Source: Tectiglobus sp965223355 (GTDB taxonomy: Bacteria; Pseudomonadota; Alphaproteobacteria; Rhizobiales; Hyphomicrobiaceae). From it: 64,000 nt of DNA. Of the stretch, positions 14,126 through 22,501 are shown piece by piece. Below the pieces are notes generated by a model. That model did no database searches. It saw only the letters and a program-made list of their open reading frames with translations, and was not told the DNA's origin. Each line of letters starts with the position of its first letter. Positions within the stretch are counted from its first letter, which is position 1. Position numbers and translations under genes: made by a program. Where the stretch lies: assembly GCA_965223355.1 (NCBI GenBank), contig CBDCWE010000003.1, positions 1,550,001 to 1,614,000 of the forward strand, given 5' to 3'.

Positions 14126-16396
14126 TCACCGCAACCTGATTTCGATGGCGCGATCGGGCGCGGCGCCCGACACGTAACCGATAACGGCGGCATCATCGTA
14201 ACCAGCGCCGTGCAGATCGCGAATGCAGCCGTGCGCGGTTTCGCCCGGCACGGCGGCCAGCAGTCCGCCCGCTGTCTGCGGGTCGAACAACAGTTGATAG
14301 CGCGCCGTCGTGCGGTGATCGTGGCGATTGGCAATGATCGTCTCCTGCCTGAGGTTCTGGTCCTGCAACGATGACACAATGCCGACCGACAGTGTTTCGA
14401 GCGCACCGTCGAGCGCCGGCACGGCAGCCAGGTTTACCGTCGCAATGGCCCGCGACGCGTCGAGCATCTCACTGAGATGACCGACGAGGCCAAAACCGGT
14501 CACGTCAGTGGCGGCGGCGGCGCCATGGCGATCAAGAATTTTTGCCGCCATCCGGTTTGATTGACAGGCACACCGCACCGCGCCGACAAGCCATCGGCCC
14601 TTGGCCTTGGCGCGCATGTCCGCCGCAAACAACGCGCCGGTGCCAAGCGCCTTGGTAAGGATCAGGGCCTGGCCCTCCACGAGCCCGTTCTTGCGCAAGG
14701 CTCTGCCGCTTTCGATCAGGCCGGTGACGGCAAACCCGAGCGATAATTCACTGCCCTCGCCGGTATGGCCGCCGATCAGTGCGCACCCAGCTTCCTTCAG
14801 GACACGGTTGGCACCGGCCATGAGCTGTGACAGCATCGCCTCGGTCTTCTCAGGCAGGCCGAAGGGCAACGTCGCGATTGCCATTGCGGAGTGTGGTGCG
14901 CCGTTCATCGCGTAGATGTCGCCGAGACAATGATTGGCCGCGATCTGCCCGAACACGAACGGATCTTCGACCATCGCACGAAAGAAGTCGACCGACTGGA
15001 CCAGCTCACGGTCTTGGGGCGGGGCGATGATGGCGGCATCATCGGCCGCATCAAGGCCCGCAATAATCCCGCTTCCATTGGCGACCTCAATCTGGCCGAG
15101 CACGTTCTGGAGTGTCACCGCCCCGACCTTGGCCCCGCATCCGCCACAGCGCATCTCCGTCGGCCCCAGTTGATGTTCGAGTTCGCGCGTGATCAACGCC
15201 GGCGGCAGTTTGGGTAGCGGCGCCTGCGCATCGACCGGCGCCATTGCCGGCAACGTGTTAAACTTTGCCATGAAGCTGCGGTCGATGTGATCTTTCCAAC
15301 GCCACACCCAGTGACCGGAAAAGCCCCAGTTGCTGCGTGATGCGACGGCATGCTGGCCGCCGGTCGAGATCAGGCTGAGAAACGCTCTTTGCGGGCGGAA
15401 GTTCTTTGGTTGCTTGCCGAGGATCGAACGCCTCAGGTTGGCTTCGAGCGGCGGCCCGTGGCGCACCGCAAAGACGCCGGACTTCGGGCGCGGATAGCCG
15501 CTAACGGCAGCGATATCACCGGCCGCGAAAACGCCTGTGTGGGACAGCGACTGCAGGGTCGGTGCCACGGCCATAAATCCTAGATCATCGGTGTCGAAAC
15601 CGGACGCTGCAATCCACGGCGGCGCATTGGCACCCGTCACCCAGAAGATCTCATCCAGCGCGACCGTCTTCGGCCCTGCATGCACGCCCCGCTGATCGAC
15701 GTGGGTGACGTTGAAACCGGTGTGTACGTTGATCCCGCGTTTCTTCAGAATTCGCCGGAACCTGGCTCGCACGCGCGCATTATGCGTGTCGAGGATGTCA
15801 TCACCGCGGGTGATGACGTGAAATTGCGCCTGATCGCGCGCGCCGGCAGCGCCAAGGCGGGCGGTGATGGCAAACTGCGCGGACAATATAAGCTCGACGC
15901 CGCCGGCGCCGGCACCGACGACGCCGATTTGGCATCCGGGATTGGCGCTAACGCGGTCCTGAAGCGCAGCCCATTGGTCAAGGAACTGTGCGACGGGTTT
16001 GACGGGGATCACACGCTCGGCAGCGCCCGGCACCATCTCGGGGCTGGGTGTCGACCCGGCGTTGATGGACAAAACATCGTAAGGCAATGGCGGACGGCCC
16101 GCTATGAACACCAGCCTGCGCTCCGGATCGACCCGTTCAACCGCCGCACAAATGAAGCGCGCGCCGGCAAACCGCGCGAGCGGCACCAGGTCGATGTGGG
16201 CCTCGTCAAATGTGTAGTGACCTGCAATCAGGCCGGGCAGCATGCCGGAATAGGGCGTATGGGCGTCGGGAGAGATGAGGGTCAGCTGGACGCCGGGTAT
16301 TGGTTTCATCCCGAAGCGTTTGAGCACAGTGACGTGTGCATGACCGCCGCCGATCAAGACCAGATCCTTGACGATGGGCACGCCGGCTCGGTTCAT
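14126..16396 (-). CDS. selD: Bifunctional FAD/NADH-dehydrogenase-like oxidoreductase fused to selenide, water dikinase
   Basis: 756 residues. The N-terminal half is a pyridine-nucleotide-disulfide oxidoreductase: the Rossmann motif LVLIGGGHAHV at the start, a second dinucleotide motif GVVGAGAGGVE, and GVFAAGDIA near the FAD-binding end. The C-terminal half is SelD, with MRCGGCGAKVG (catalytic Cys and Lys region), GLDAADDAAII, VDFFRAMVEDPF and GGHTGEGSEL. SelD makes selenophosphate from selenide and ATP, the selenium donor for selenocysteine and selenouridine; the fused oxidoreductase is a known arrangement whose redox partner is not settled. ATG 16396 is preferred because the ATG at 16462 lies upstream of a terminator hairpin. 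The peroxiredoxin-like selenoprotein gene lies immediately upstream on the same strand. No selA, selB or selC is in the window. Confidence 0.93.
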   Translation of the reverse strand: MNRAGVPIVKDLVLIGGGHAHVTVLKRFGMKPIPGVQLTLISPDAHTPYSGMLPGLIAGHYTFDEAHIDLVPLARFAGARFICAAVERVDPERRLVFIAGRPPLPYDVLSINAGSTPSPEMVPGAAERVIPVKPVAQFLDQWAALQDRVSANPGCQIGVVGAGAGGVELILSAQFAITARLGAAGARDQAQFHVITRGDDILDTHNARVRARFRRILKKRGINVHTGFNVTHVDQRGVHAGPKTVALDEIFWVTGANAPPWIAASGFDTDDLGFMAVAPTLQSLSHTGVFAAGDIAAVSGYPRPKSGVFAVRHGPPLEANLRRSILGKQPKNFRPQRAFLSLISTGGQHAVASRSNWGFSGHWVWRWKDHIDRSFMAKFNTLPAMAPVDAQAPLPKLPPALITRELEHQLGPTEMRCGGCGAKVGAVTLQNVLGQIEVANGSGIIAGLDAADDAAIIAPPQDRELVQSVDFFRAMVEDPFVFGQIAANHCLGDIYAMNGAPHSAMAIATLPFGLPEKTEAMLSQLMAGANRVLKEAGCALIGGHTGEGSELSLGFAVTGLIESGRALRKNGLVEGQALILTKALGTGALFAADMRAKAKGRWLVGAVRCACQSNRMAAKILDRHGAAAATDVTGFGLVGHLSEMLDASRAIATVNLAAVPALDGALETLSVGIVSSLQDQNLRQETIIANRHDHRTTARYQLLFDPQTAGGLLAAVPGETAHGCIRDLHGAGYDDAAVIGYVSGAAPDRAIEIRLR

Positions 16397-16420
16397 GCGC
16401 ACGGCTCTCTGCGGTTGGCC

Positions 16421-16460
16421 GCAAAAATGCGGCCCGGGTTGCTCCGGGCCGCATTTTTGC
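16421..16460. terminator. Strong bidirectional intrinsic-terminator-like hairpin
   Basis: A perfect 17-bp stem starting GCAAAAATGCGGCCCGG with a 6-nt loop. It has A-rich and T-rich flanks in the stem, so it can act in either direction. It lies 20 bp after the stop of the selenoprotein gene and 24 bp before the preferred selD start, so the two genes are separate transcripts or partly read-through. Confidence 0.85.
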
Positions 16461-16480
16461 ACGGTTGATTATCGGATGCG

Positions 16481-16954
16481 TCAGGTCTTCTGCGACTCAA
16501 GGAAGGTGACCAGACGGATGACGTCGTCGGCAGCCACGCGACCAATCGGTCCGTCCGAGTAACTCGAAGCGCGGATTTTGTTATCCGGTCCGACCACGAA
16601 CTCAGACGGTTGGATGATCTGGCGGCGATCTTCCCACCAGGACCCGAGCGTGTCTGCAATGTCGCGCGTAACTTCATATCCGATCGGGAAGTTGACCTCG
16701 TCGGCTACTTCCTTGGCCTTGTCGATTGGGTCGACGCTTGCCGCGACGACGGAGACGCCGAGCTGTGTCAACTCGGCCGATTTTTCTGCAAAGCCGACCA
16801 ACTGCCGGCGGCAATACGGTCACCAGTGGCCGCGATAAAACAGGATGACCTTGTAATGTTCGCCAAGGCCTTCCGGCAGGTCGAGCGTGCCACCGCTGAC
16901 GAGCTTAATCGTCAGCGCCGGAAACGTCGCCCCGATCCCGATTTTTCCAGACAT
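16481..16954 (-). CDS. Peroxiredoxin-like (AhpC/TSA) selenoprotein with in-frame TGA read as selenocysteine
   Basis: Read through TGA 16820-16822 this is one 157-residue AhpC/TSA-fold protein. Without readthrough it breaks into two fragments that each look like half of the same family. Around the codon the sequence reads FYRGHW-U-PYCRRQL, which matches the FYRGxWCPYC active site of peroxiredoxin-like proteins, so selenocysteine takes the place of the first, reactive Cys (UxxC). The N-terminal half starts MSGKIGIGATFP, with a good GGAGAG site 5 bp before ATG 16952-16954; the C-terminal half has VVAASVDPIDKAKEVA and ends FLESQKT. No frameshift is needed. It probably reduces peroxides or disulfides in the cytoplasm. 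The neighbouring SelD gene supplies the selenium donor. The alternative is a nonsense mutation in a Cys homologue, which is less likely because TGA sits exactly at the Cys and the rest is intact. Confidence 0.88.
16793..16812 (-). promoter_or_regulatory. Candidate bacterial SECIS stem-loop just after the UGA
   Basis: In the mRNA, GCCG pairs with CGGC around a G-containing loop (GCAGUUG region), starting about 8-11 nt after UGA. A bSECIS is expected immediately downstream of UGA with G early in the loop. Here the loop is about 13-14 nt from the UGA, slightly closer than typical, so the assignment is tentative and was done by eye. Confidence 0.4.
16820..16822 (-). other. Candidate selenocysteine codon (UGA)
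   Basis: Complement of TCA at these bases. It lies in frame between Trp (TGG) and Pro-Tyr-Cys (CCG TAT TGC), the reactive Cys position of the AhpC/TSA active-site motif. Confidence 0.87.
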
Positions 16955-17139
16955 TATCTCTCCATTGAACAAGCACCCGCACACGATAGCCTGACCGAGG
17001 CACTGCACCTCACATAGGTTGCTCAGCGGAGCAGTTTTACCTTGTTGACTCATGATCGACAACGGGGGCAAAGCGAATGGCCAGTGAAGCGTGCGGCGAT
17101 TGTGACGAGCGGTGTCGGAATTGTCTTACAAGGCTTGCC

Positions 17140-17272
17140 TAGATCATCGTGCTTTAAGTTGGAACCGCTATTGCGGTTCCAACTTAAAGCACGATGATCG
17201 CCACTTTAGAGGCGAGCAACTTTCTGCATTTATTCGGGATCGTTCCGATTCCGAATAAAGGCAGGTTGCCTA
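17140..17272 (+). repeat. Palindromic element, copy A (full length)
   Basis: It begins TAGATCATCGTGC and ends GGTTGCCTA. Hairpin 1 is a 27-bp perfect stem around a TATT loop (17142-17199). After a short spacer, hairpin 2 pairs the CTTTATTCGG region with CCGAATAAAG, enclosed by GAGCAAC. It lies between the selenoprotein gene and a secreted-protein gene. Confidence 0.95.
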
Positions 17273-17600
17273 AGAGATCAGGCCGGCTTTGAATTGGCGA
17301 TGGTGCGGGTCGCGGGCGCACACCTGCCCAACGGTGCCGATTGGATGCCACACTTCAGGTTTAGCTATTATTCCAATTTGAGGTGGTTTGGGATCGCATC
17401 CGTCCGAAAGGCGGCGGAAAATCGCCCCAATCCTGAGGCGTTCGTGCCTGAGCGTCGCGGCGCTGCGACTTTGGCGGATCGGGCCGCCGGTCACAAGCCA
17501 TAGGCCACGGGCCACAGGTCAGATTGCCGATAGTGTTCACAAGGCGCGTTCCGGGTTTACAAGGCGAACTCTGGGCGCGCATCCAGTTTGGGAGTTGCCC
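17273..17600. other. Intergenic region, nothing recognised
   Basis: 328 bp between palindromic copy A and the next start codon. No conserved reading frame, RNA gene or clear regulatory motif was seen. It must contain the promoter of the downstream gene if that gene is expressed on its own. Confidence 0.5.
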
Positions 17601-18584
17601 ATGTCTGCGTTTCGTATGTCTGCGCTGTGCATGATCAAACAAGCTGTTGAGCGCTCACACAGACGTTATGCTGCCTGGCCATGGGCAGCGCTGTCGATTT
17701 GCCTGCTGTCGGCGCCGAGCACGGCCGAGCAAAAGCACCAGACATCGCCAGGAGTGGCTCAACCGCGATCCGCGCCAGCCGGCACGGGCACGAAACGCGT
17801 CTTCTCGCGAGAAAGTCCGCTCTTTCGCCGTTTCATACCGGCGCCAACGCCGGGCGCCAACGGCAGGGTTCGCGTCGTCCCCACCGGTAAACGCGAGCCG
17901 GTCAGCACCGTCAGTACGGTCAGTACGATCGAGCCGAAAGCAGCAACGCCGAGCGGCGCCGACCAGGCGGCAATCCGTACCGCTGGCCCCAAGCGCGAAC
18001 CGCCAAACGGCACCGCCGTTTTCAGACGTATCCCAAGTACCGGCCAGCCGCGCGAGCGGGCCGAGGTGCAAGGCGCCAAACCGGCGGTCTCCGAGGTATC
18101 CAAGCCGGTCATTTTGAACCGCGGTCAAAGCGGCGGCACGATCTCCGAGCCCAAAATCCGCCACCCAGTGCCGGCGCCGCGCAAACGTCTGGGCACGGCC
18201 TCGCCCGCAACGGCCGCTCCCGGTGCCGGCAAAACGATTGTCAAGACAGTGCCGCGCCGGCTCGTCGTCCTCCCGAGGCGCAACCCCTTGGCCCGGTCAT
18301 CCGCGTCGACCGCCCCGCGCGGGATCTCGCCCGCCCGCCAACCAGAACCGCAGCGCACGGTCAGAGCGCAGCGCAATCATCAGTCGGGCGGCGCGGCACG
18401 ACGAGCGCCACCAGGCACTGTGCGATCCCATGTCGGATGCCGTCCGGGTCAACGATGTGCGCGCCGCTCTCAGGCTCGCCGGCCACGAACCTACGAGGAG
18501 TGGCGCTACCGAGCTCGCGCTGCACGATACCGCGCCTGGTTGCGCCGGCAACGTGCAATCCGACGCTATCGCTACGCAAACTGA
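17601..18584 (+). CDS. Hypothetical Arg/Pro/Ala-rich exported protein
   Basis: 327 residues from ATG 17601, which has GGGAG seven bases upstream; the frame is open further upstream but without such a site. A hydrophobic core WAALSICLLSAPSTA (about residues 27-41) looks like a signal peptide. The rest is low-complexity, strongly basic and rich in Arg, Pro, Ala, Ser and Thr, ending in an Arg/Tyr-rich tail (YRARAARYRAWLRRQRAIRR). No family is recognised. It has the look of a disordered periplasmic or envelope-associated, possibly polyanion-binding, protein. The composition comes from GC-rich DNA that keeps several frames open, so a spurious ORF is not fully excluded; the ribosome site and signal peptide argue for a real gene. 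Confidence 0.55.
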   Translation: MSAFRMSALCMIKQAVERSHRRYAAWPWAALSICLLSAPSTAEQKHQTSPGVAQPRSAPAGTGTKRVFSRESPLFRRFIPAPTPGANGRVRVVPTGKREPVSTVSTVSTIEPKAATPSGADQAAIRTAGPKREPPNGTAVFRRIPSTGQPRERAEVQGAKPAVSEVSKPVILNRGQSGGTISEPKIRHPVPAPRKRLGTASPATAAPGAGKTIVKTVPRRLVVLPRRNPLARSSASTAPRGISPARQPEPQRTVRAQRNHQSGGAARRAPPGTVRSHVGCRPGQRCARRSQARRPRTYEEWRYRARAARYRAWLRRQRAIRRYRYAN

Positions 18585-18656
18585 CCTCAATCATTCACGA
18601 GGGCGTTGAAATTGAGTTGATGAGTGGCACCCGGACCATTTCCGCCCTCGGCGGGT

Positions 18657-18698
18657 CTGCCATTGTTCGGAAATCGGAACGATTCCGAACAATGGCAG
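18657..18698 (+). repeat. Partial divergent copy B of the palindromic element (hairpin 2 only)
   Basis: CTGCCATTGTTCGG pairs with CCGAACAATGGCAG and is followed by GTTGCTC as in full copies. Relative to other copies both arms changed together (CTTTATTC to CATTGTTC and the matching complement). Hairpin 1 is absent. Confidence 0.8.
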
Positions 18699-18869
18699 GT
18701 TGCTCGATTTCGTAAACGCCGTGCCGCGGCCGCGGTGAGCGCACCGATCGCACGTACCGTCGACCCGCCATCCACGACCTGCCGGAAACCGATCGTTGGT
18801 TTCGAGCGATGACAATGCCGACAGTTTGGCGTCAGACCCTCTCAATCTTGCTCCGGCACTGCCGCCACT

Positions 18870-20303
18870 CTACTTCCATGACGTCAGCAGTTTCTTGCGA
18901 TCAAGCAGACCGCCGCGCACGATGACATGTTTGATGTTGCGGGTGTGCGAAATGTTCTCCCAGGGCTTGCCCGAGACCAACAGCACGTCCGCCGCCAATC
19001 CGGCTCGGAGCGAGCCGAACTCGTCCTGCTTACTGAGGATCAGCGCAGCATTGTAAGTGCACAGCTTGATCGCCTCGATTGGTGAAATGCCGGCCATCAC
19101 GAACAGTTCTAACTCGCGATGCATCGTCTCGCCGGACCACAGCGTCGGAAAGGCAGGTGAGTCGGATCCACCGGCGATCAGCACGCCAGCATCATAGGCC
19201 TTTTTGACGTTCTGCAGGAATCGATCTCGAAACTTCTTCAGGAGCCCAAAATTGTAGACCTGATAGAATGCCTTCGGGCCATCGTAGGTGTTTTCCCGCA
19301 CGTCCGGATAAGACGCATAGAAATCGTTGACCACCTCTTTGCCCCACACGTCGACGACCAGCGGGTTCTTCAACAGCGCCTTGCTGCCGCCTTCGTCTAT
19401 CACGCGCATTCCGGAAAGTTTTTCTCCGACATTCAAGGTCGCGACAACAAACTTTTTGTTCTCGCGCATCCAGTTAAGCCCTTCTTCGCTGATCGGGTTC
19501 GGAGACGCGTGAGCCCAGCCGTGCAGCCCCGTCATACGCATCCAATCTGCGCTCATGTTGAGTTGCCACATATCGGCGATCGCAGTGATACCTCGCGCCT
19601 CGGCCTCCTTGACCACCCAGGTGGCGGCCAATGCCGAAATCCCTGAGTACAGTTTGATATGGCTGATGCCGTTTCCAACGTAGAGGTCATCGAGCAACTT
19701 GCCGATCTTTGGCCGATCGGGCGTCTCAATCTTGATCGTCAGCATATCCGATGGGCCACCGAGGCCGTCCCAGCCGGAGGGATGCTGGCTGATTGCCATG
19801 CCGACGATGAAGTATCTCGGAGAGATATATTCGCCCGTACGCATTTTCTCTCGCTGCGCGATAATCCACCTGTGGGGGCTTCCCATGTCAAAGGCGGTTG
19901 TCACTCCCGCATAGAGCAAAGCCGCGAGGTTCTGCTGGATCCCCTTATCGTCATAGCGTTCAGGGTACTTTTTGGGCATGGCCTTGCCGGCACTCCAACC
20001 GCCCATCAGGTGATAATGCATGTCGATGAGGCCCGGCATGGCCGTCAGCCCGCGACCGTTGACGATGGTCGCACCTCGCGGTGCGGAGGATTTTCCCGTG
20101 GCGGTGATCGCTTGAATCTTGCCATCCCGTATCAGGATATCCTGTCCCGCCACCGGCGGATTACCCTGTCCGTCGATGACCGTTACGTTGCTGATAAAGA
20201 TTGGAGCCTTGGACAGATAAGCGTCTTCAATCGCAGCATTAGCGATGGCTATGGACGCAAATATCCAGACGAGTGCGCCACTCACGGCCGCAAAAAACCT
20301 CAT
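18870..20303 (-). CDS. Exported amidohydrolase family protein (imidazolonepropionase-like)
   Basis: 477 residues from ATG 20303, chosen because it has AAAGG upstream and directly starts a signal peptide (RFFAAVSGALVWIFASIAIANA); the open frame begins 27 codons earlier. The metal-dependent amidohydrolase features are clear: the first beta-barrel motif GLIDMHYHL with its HxH metal ligands, VTVIDGQGNPP at the small beta domain, and GGSDSPAFPTLWSG near the C-terminus carrying the last Asp ligand. The C-terminal LRAGLAADVLLVSGKPWENI is typical of the imidazolonepropionase-like group. Such enzymes hydrolyse amide, lactam or peptide-like bonds; the substrate is unknown and export suggests a periplasmic or extracellular substrate. 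It is monocistronic. Confidence 0.85.
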   Translation of the reverse strand: MRFFAAVSGALVWIFASIAIANAAIEDAYLSKAPIFISNVTVIDGQGNPPVAGQDILIRDGKIQAITATGKSSAPRGATIVNGRGLTAMPGLIDMHYHLMGGWSAGKAMPKKYPERYDDKGIQQNLAALLYAGVTTAFDMGSPHRWIIAQREKMRTGEYISPRYFIVGMAISQHPSGWDGLGGPSDMLTIKIETPDRPKIGKLLDDLYVGNGISHIKLYSGISALAATWVVKEAEARGITAIADMWQLNMSADWMRMTGLHGWAHASPNPISEEGLNWMRENKKFVVATLNVGEKLSGMRVIDEGGSKALLKNPLVVDVWGKEVVNDFYASYPDVRENTYDGPKAFYQVYNFGLLKKFRDRFLQNVKKAYDAGVLIAGGSDSPAFPTLWSGETMHRELELFVMAGISPIEAIKLCTYNAALILSKQDEFGSLRAGLAADVLLVSGKPWENISHTRNIKHVIVRGGLLDRKKLLTSWK

Positions 20304-20465
20304 TGCAAAACCTTTCAGTTCGCTGCCACGACATTGCGGATGAACGTCTCGCCTTCCAGATCGCACTGACAAGCAGACCGTCAAGCGAACCTAAAGAAAG
20401 AACCGGATCGCACAACGTTAGTAACGTTTGTGACGTCGGACGGTGCAGATTGTGGGAGGCTCCAT

Positions 20466-20555
20466 GGATCTTCTGTGCCTGGAGTGGGAACCACCATTGC
20501 GGTTCCAACTCAAGGCACGGAAGATGATCGCCGCTTTGGGCCCGAACAACCTGCC
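20466..20555 (+). repeat. Divergent copy C of the palindromic element
   Basis: GATCTTCTGTGCCTGGAGT through GGTTCCAACTCAAGGCAC and GATGATCGCCGCTTT matches the hairpin 1 layout of the full copies with many substitutions. Hairpin 2 is reduced to a short AACCTGCC remnant. Confidence 0.75.
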
Positions 20556-20567
20556 TGAGGCAGAAAC

Positions 20568-20633
20568 GGTTCGGTCCAGGTTCGGTCTAGGTGCGGTCGA
20601 GGTTCAGTCCAAGTTCAGTCCAGGTTCAGTCCA
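20568..20633 (+). repeat. Six tandem 11-bp repeats (consensus GGTTCRGTCCA)
   Basis: Units start at 20568, 20579, 20590, 20601, 20612 and 20623. The array directly follows palindromic copy C, and the stop codon of the PPOX gene (complement of TCA 20626-20628) falls inside the last unit. Confidence 0.9.
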
Positions 20634-21057
20634 GATTGCCCCAGCTTACGACCCGGTCGATCCGCACCGCGATCACCGGCAACGGCTCAAGGTACATGTC
20701 ACGGTATTGCAGATAGCGCCGGCGCAGGGCGTTGTGGGCTTGCAATTGTTCGTCGCCGTCGCTGAGGATCTCGCCGCGACCGTGGATCATCACCCAGCCC
20801 AACCGCTGCCAATCATCGTCATAGCGATCGACAACGACACAGGCACGTGGGTTTTCGATCAGATTGCGCACGCGCTTCAAGGGCCGCGAAATGTCGGTTT
20901 TCGGCTTCTCGTCATGGGCAAAATACAAGGTGTCATCGATCACCGTGAAGCAGATCGGGATCGCATGCGGCACGGCGTTGGCATCCGCTGTTGCCAGTCG
21001 GGCCACCGGCATGGCATTGAGGAACGATCTCTGGGCGGGCGACAGAACAGAATTCAT
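20626..21057 (-). CDS. PPOX-class FMN/F420-binding oxidoreductase (pyridoxamine 5'-phosphate oxidase fold)
   Basis: 143 residues. The N-terminal half, with VARLATADANAVPHAIPICFTV then LYFAHDEKPK, and the pattern NPRACVVVDRYDDDWQRLGWVMIHGRGEIL match the TIGR03668-type PPOX-class split-barrel proteins, described as probable F420- or FMN-dependent. The fold binds the flavin at a dimer interface; the substrate is not known. The ATG overlaps the end of the upstream ASCH gene by 4 bp (ATGA), so both are translated from one message. The 3' end runs into a tandem 11-bp repeat array that supplies the stop, so the last few residues (SWGNLD) may differ from those of relatives. Confidence 0.8.
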   Translation of the reverse strand: MNSVLSPAQRSFLNAMPVARLATADANAVPHAIPICFTVIDDTLYFAHDEKPKTDISRPLKRVRNLIENPRACVVVDRYDDDWQRLGWVMIHGRGEILSDGDEQLQAHNALRRRYLQYRDMYLEPLPVIAVRIDRVVSWGNLD

Positions 21058-21470
21058 GAGATAACCTCGACGACCCGAAAGCGCTCACAGATGACCTTCA
21101 TATCAACGCTGAAACCACCGCTTCTTTCGAAGTAGGCCTTGTGGTTGTGGCGCCAGCCGGCGAGATCATCGTCCTCGCCTTCGGCTACTGCGAAACTCTC
21201 GCTGACCTCATCGAACCGGCACACATGAACTGCCGTCGTCTCGATGACGACAGCGGGCGCGCCGTCCCAGTCGAGCGCGATATCCCGGCGCCCTTTCACC
21301 GGCATGGCCTGATCGCCGGTCTCGACATCGCGCAGTGCCGTCGTCGTTGCCGTCTTGCGACCCGACCTCACGAGGTCCAGCAGCCGGGCGCTGAGATCGC
21401 GGTTGTCACCAAAGCAGAACGTCTTTGCGCCGGGGTATCTTTGCGCGAGTTGATCGAGGGAAATTGACAT
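21054..21470 (-). CDS. ASCH domain protein
   Basis: 138 residues from ATG 21470; 19 further codons are open upstream but lack similarity. It shows the ASCH/PUA-like beta-barrel pattern: FCFGDNRDLSARLLDLVRSGRKTATTTAL at the N-terminus (the conserved RSGRKTAT loop), WDGAPAVVIETTAV, then the acidic ending GEDDDLAGWRHNHKAYFE. ASCH proteins are thought to bind RNA or act as small hydrolases on modified nucleosides. It is the first gene of a two-gene operon with the PPOX protein, overlapping it by 4 bp. Confidence 0.82.
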   Translation of the reverse strand: MSISLDQLAQRYPGAKTFCFGDNRDLSARLLDLVRSGRKTATTTALRDVETGDQAMPVKGRRDIALDWDGAPAVVIETTAVHVCRFDEVSESFAVAEGEDDDLAGWRHNHKAYFERSGGFSVDMKVICERFRVVEVIS

Positions 21471-21501
21471 TGTGAGTTGGCAACGCTGGCAGCGATCTGC
21501 T

Positions 21502-22299
21502 TTACTCGAATCCAGGCCGCGGTACAAATCCCATCAGCGATTGAGCGAGACCGCCATCGATCAGGATCTCCTGGCCGTTGATATAGTCGGACCGCGGGCT
21601 GGCGAGAAACACGATGGCCTGCGCAATATCTTCCGGCTTGGCAACACGGTGCAGCGGGACGATCGCTTCGCGTTTTTCGAGCACGCCCGGAGCCTGATAG
21701 AAGGCCTCGCTCAAAGCGGTCCGCACCAGGCCGGGGCTGACGACATTGCTTCTGACACCACGCGGACCCCACTCGTAGGCCAATTGCCGTGACAGCATGG
21801 CGACGGCGGCCTTGCCGGGTGAATAGGCACCGCTGTTGGCCTGCGGCTGGGAGGCCGCAATCGAGGCCACGTGGACCAGGGCACCGTGACCGCGCGCGAG
21901 CATCGCCCGGCCGAACACCTGCGCGCAACGCAAATAACCGGTGACATTGACGTCCATCAGATGCTGCCAGTCGCGAACAGCAAGGTCCGCCAGCGTGCCG
22001 GGCCTCAGAATGCCGGCATTGTTGATCAAGATATCGCTGACGCCGAAAGCGTCGTTGACGGCAACACCTGCGCGCGCAACGCTTTCATCGTTGGTCACAT
22101 CGCAGGCCACGGCAAGCGCCTCGCCACCCGCCTGCCGGATGGCCGTGACAACAGCTTCAACCGCTGCGACGTCGCAATCAAGCAGCGCCACCTTGCAGCC
22201 GACACTTGCAAATTCGGTGGCGGCTGCCCTGCCAATACCGCTGCCGGCGCCGGTCACGGTGCAAACCTTGTCGTCGAGCCTCAGCCAACTGTCACCCAT
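21502..22299 (-). CDS. Short-chain dehydrogenase/reductase
   Basis: 265 residues from ATG 22299, which has GAGGAG nine bases upstream. It carries the classical SDR NAD(P)-binding motif TGAGSGIG near the N-terminus, the NNAG motif (ILINNAG), a catalytic Ser in VHVASIA and the YxxxK pair as YSPGK. The C-terminus ends with GQEILIDGGLAQS, the normal SDR ending. An acidic residue after the second beta strand (LLDCD) suggests NAD rather than NADP, though this is weak. It is not in the same operon as the ASCH gene, whose start lies 31 bp beyond its stop, unless read-through occurs. The substrate is unknown. Confidence 0.85.
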   Translation of the reverse strand: MGDSWLRLDDKVCTVTGAGSGIGRAAATEFASVGCKVALLDCDVAAVEAVVTAIRQAGGEALAVACDVTNDESVARAGVAVNDAFGVSDILINNAGILRPGTLADLAVRDWQHLMDVNVTGYLRCAQVFGRAMLARGHGALVHVASIAASQPQANSGAYSPGKAAVAMLSRQLAYEWGPRGVRSNVVSPGLVRTALSEAFYQAPGVLEKREAIVPLHRVAKPEDIAQAIVFLASPRSDYINGQEILIDGGLAQSLMGFVPRPGFE

Positions 22300-22501
22300 C
22301 GCACTTTTCTCCTCTTGTCCGCAATTCAACCGGTCCAGATCCACCAGCCCAACCCAATCACTTCACCAGTACGCGGTCGCCACGCCGACCACATCTACAA
22401 CAGGTGAGGCGAAACACGCGGTTCGATGTGGTCGATCGCACACGCGGTCCAACGCCGCATTTTGTGCATCTCAATGCATCATTTTAGGTGATGCAGACCG
22501 C

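Noticed and set aside
16397..16462. ATG 16462 as start of selD
   Set aside because: The extra residues would be encoded by a terminator hairpin; the Rossmann motif begins just after the ATG at 16396.
17140..17272. Palindromic elements as simple intrinsic terminators
   Set aside because: They occur in both orientations, are much longer than terminators and lack a consistent T-run; a terminator side-effect is still possible.
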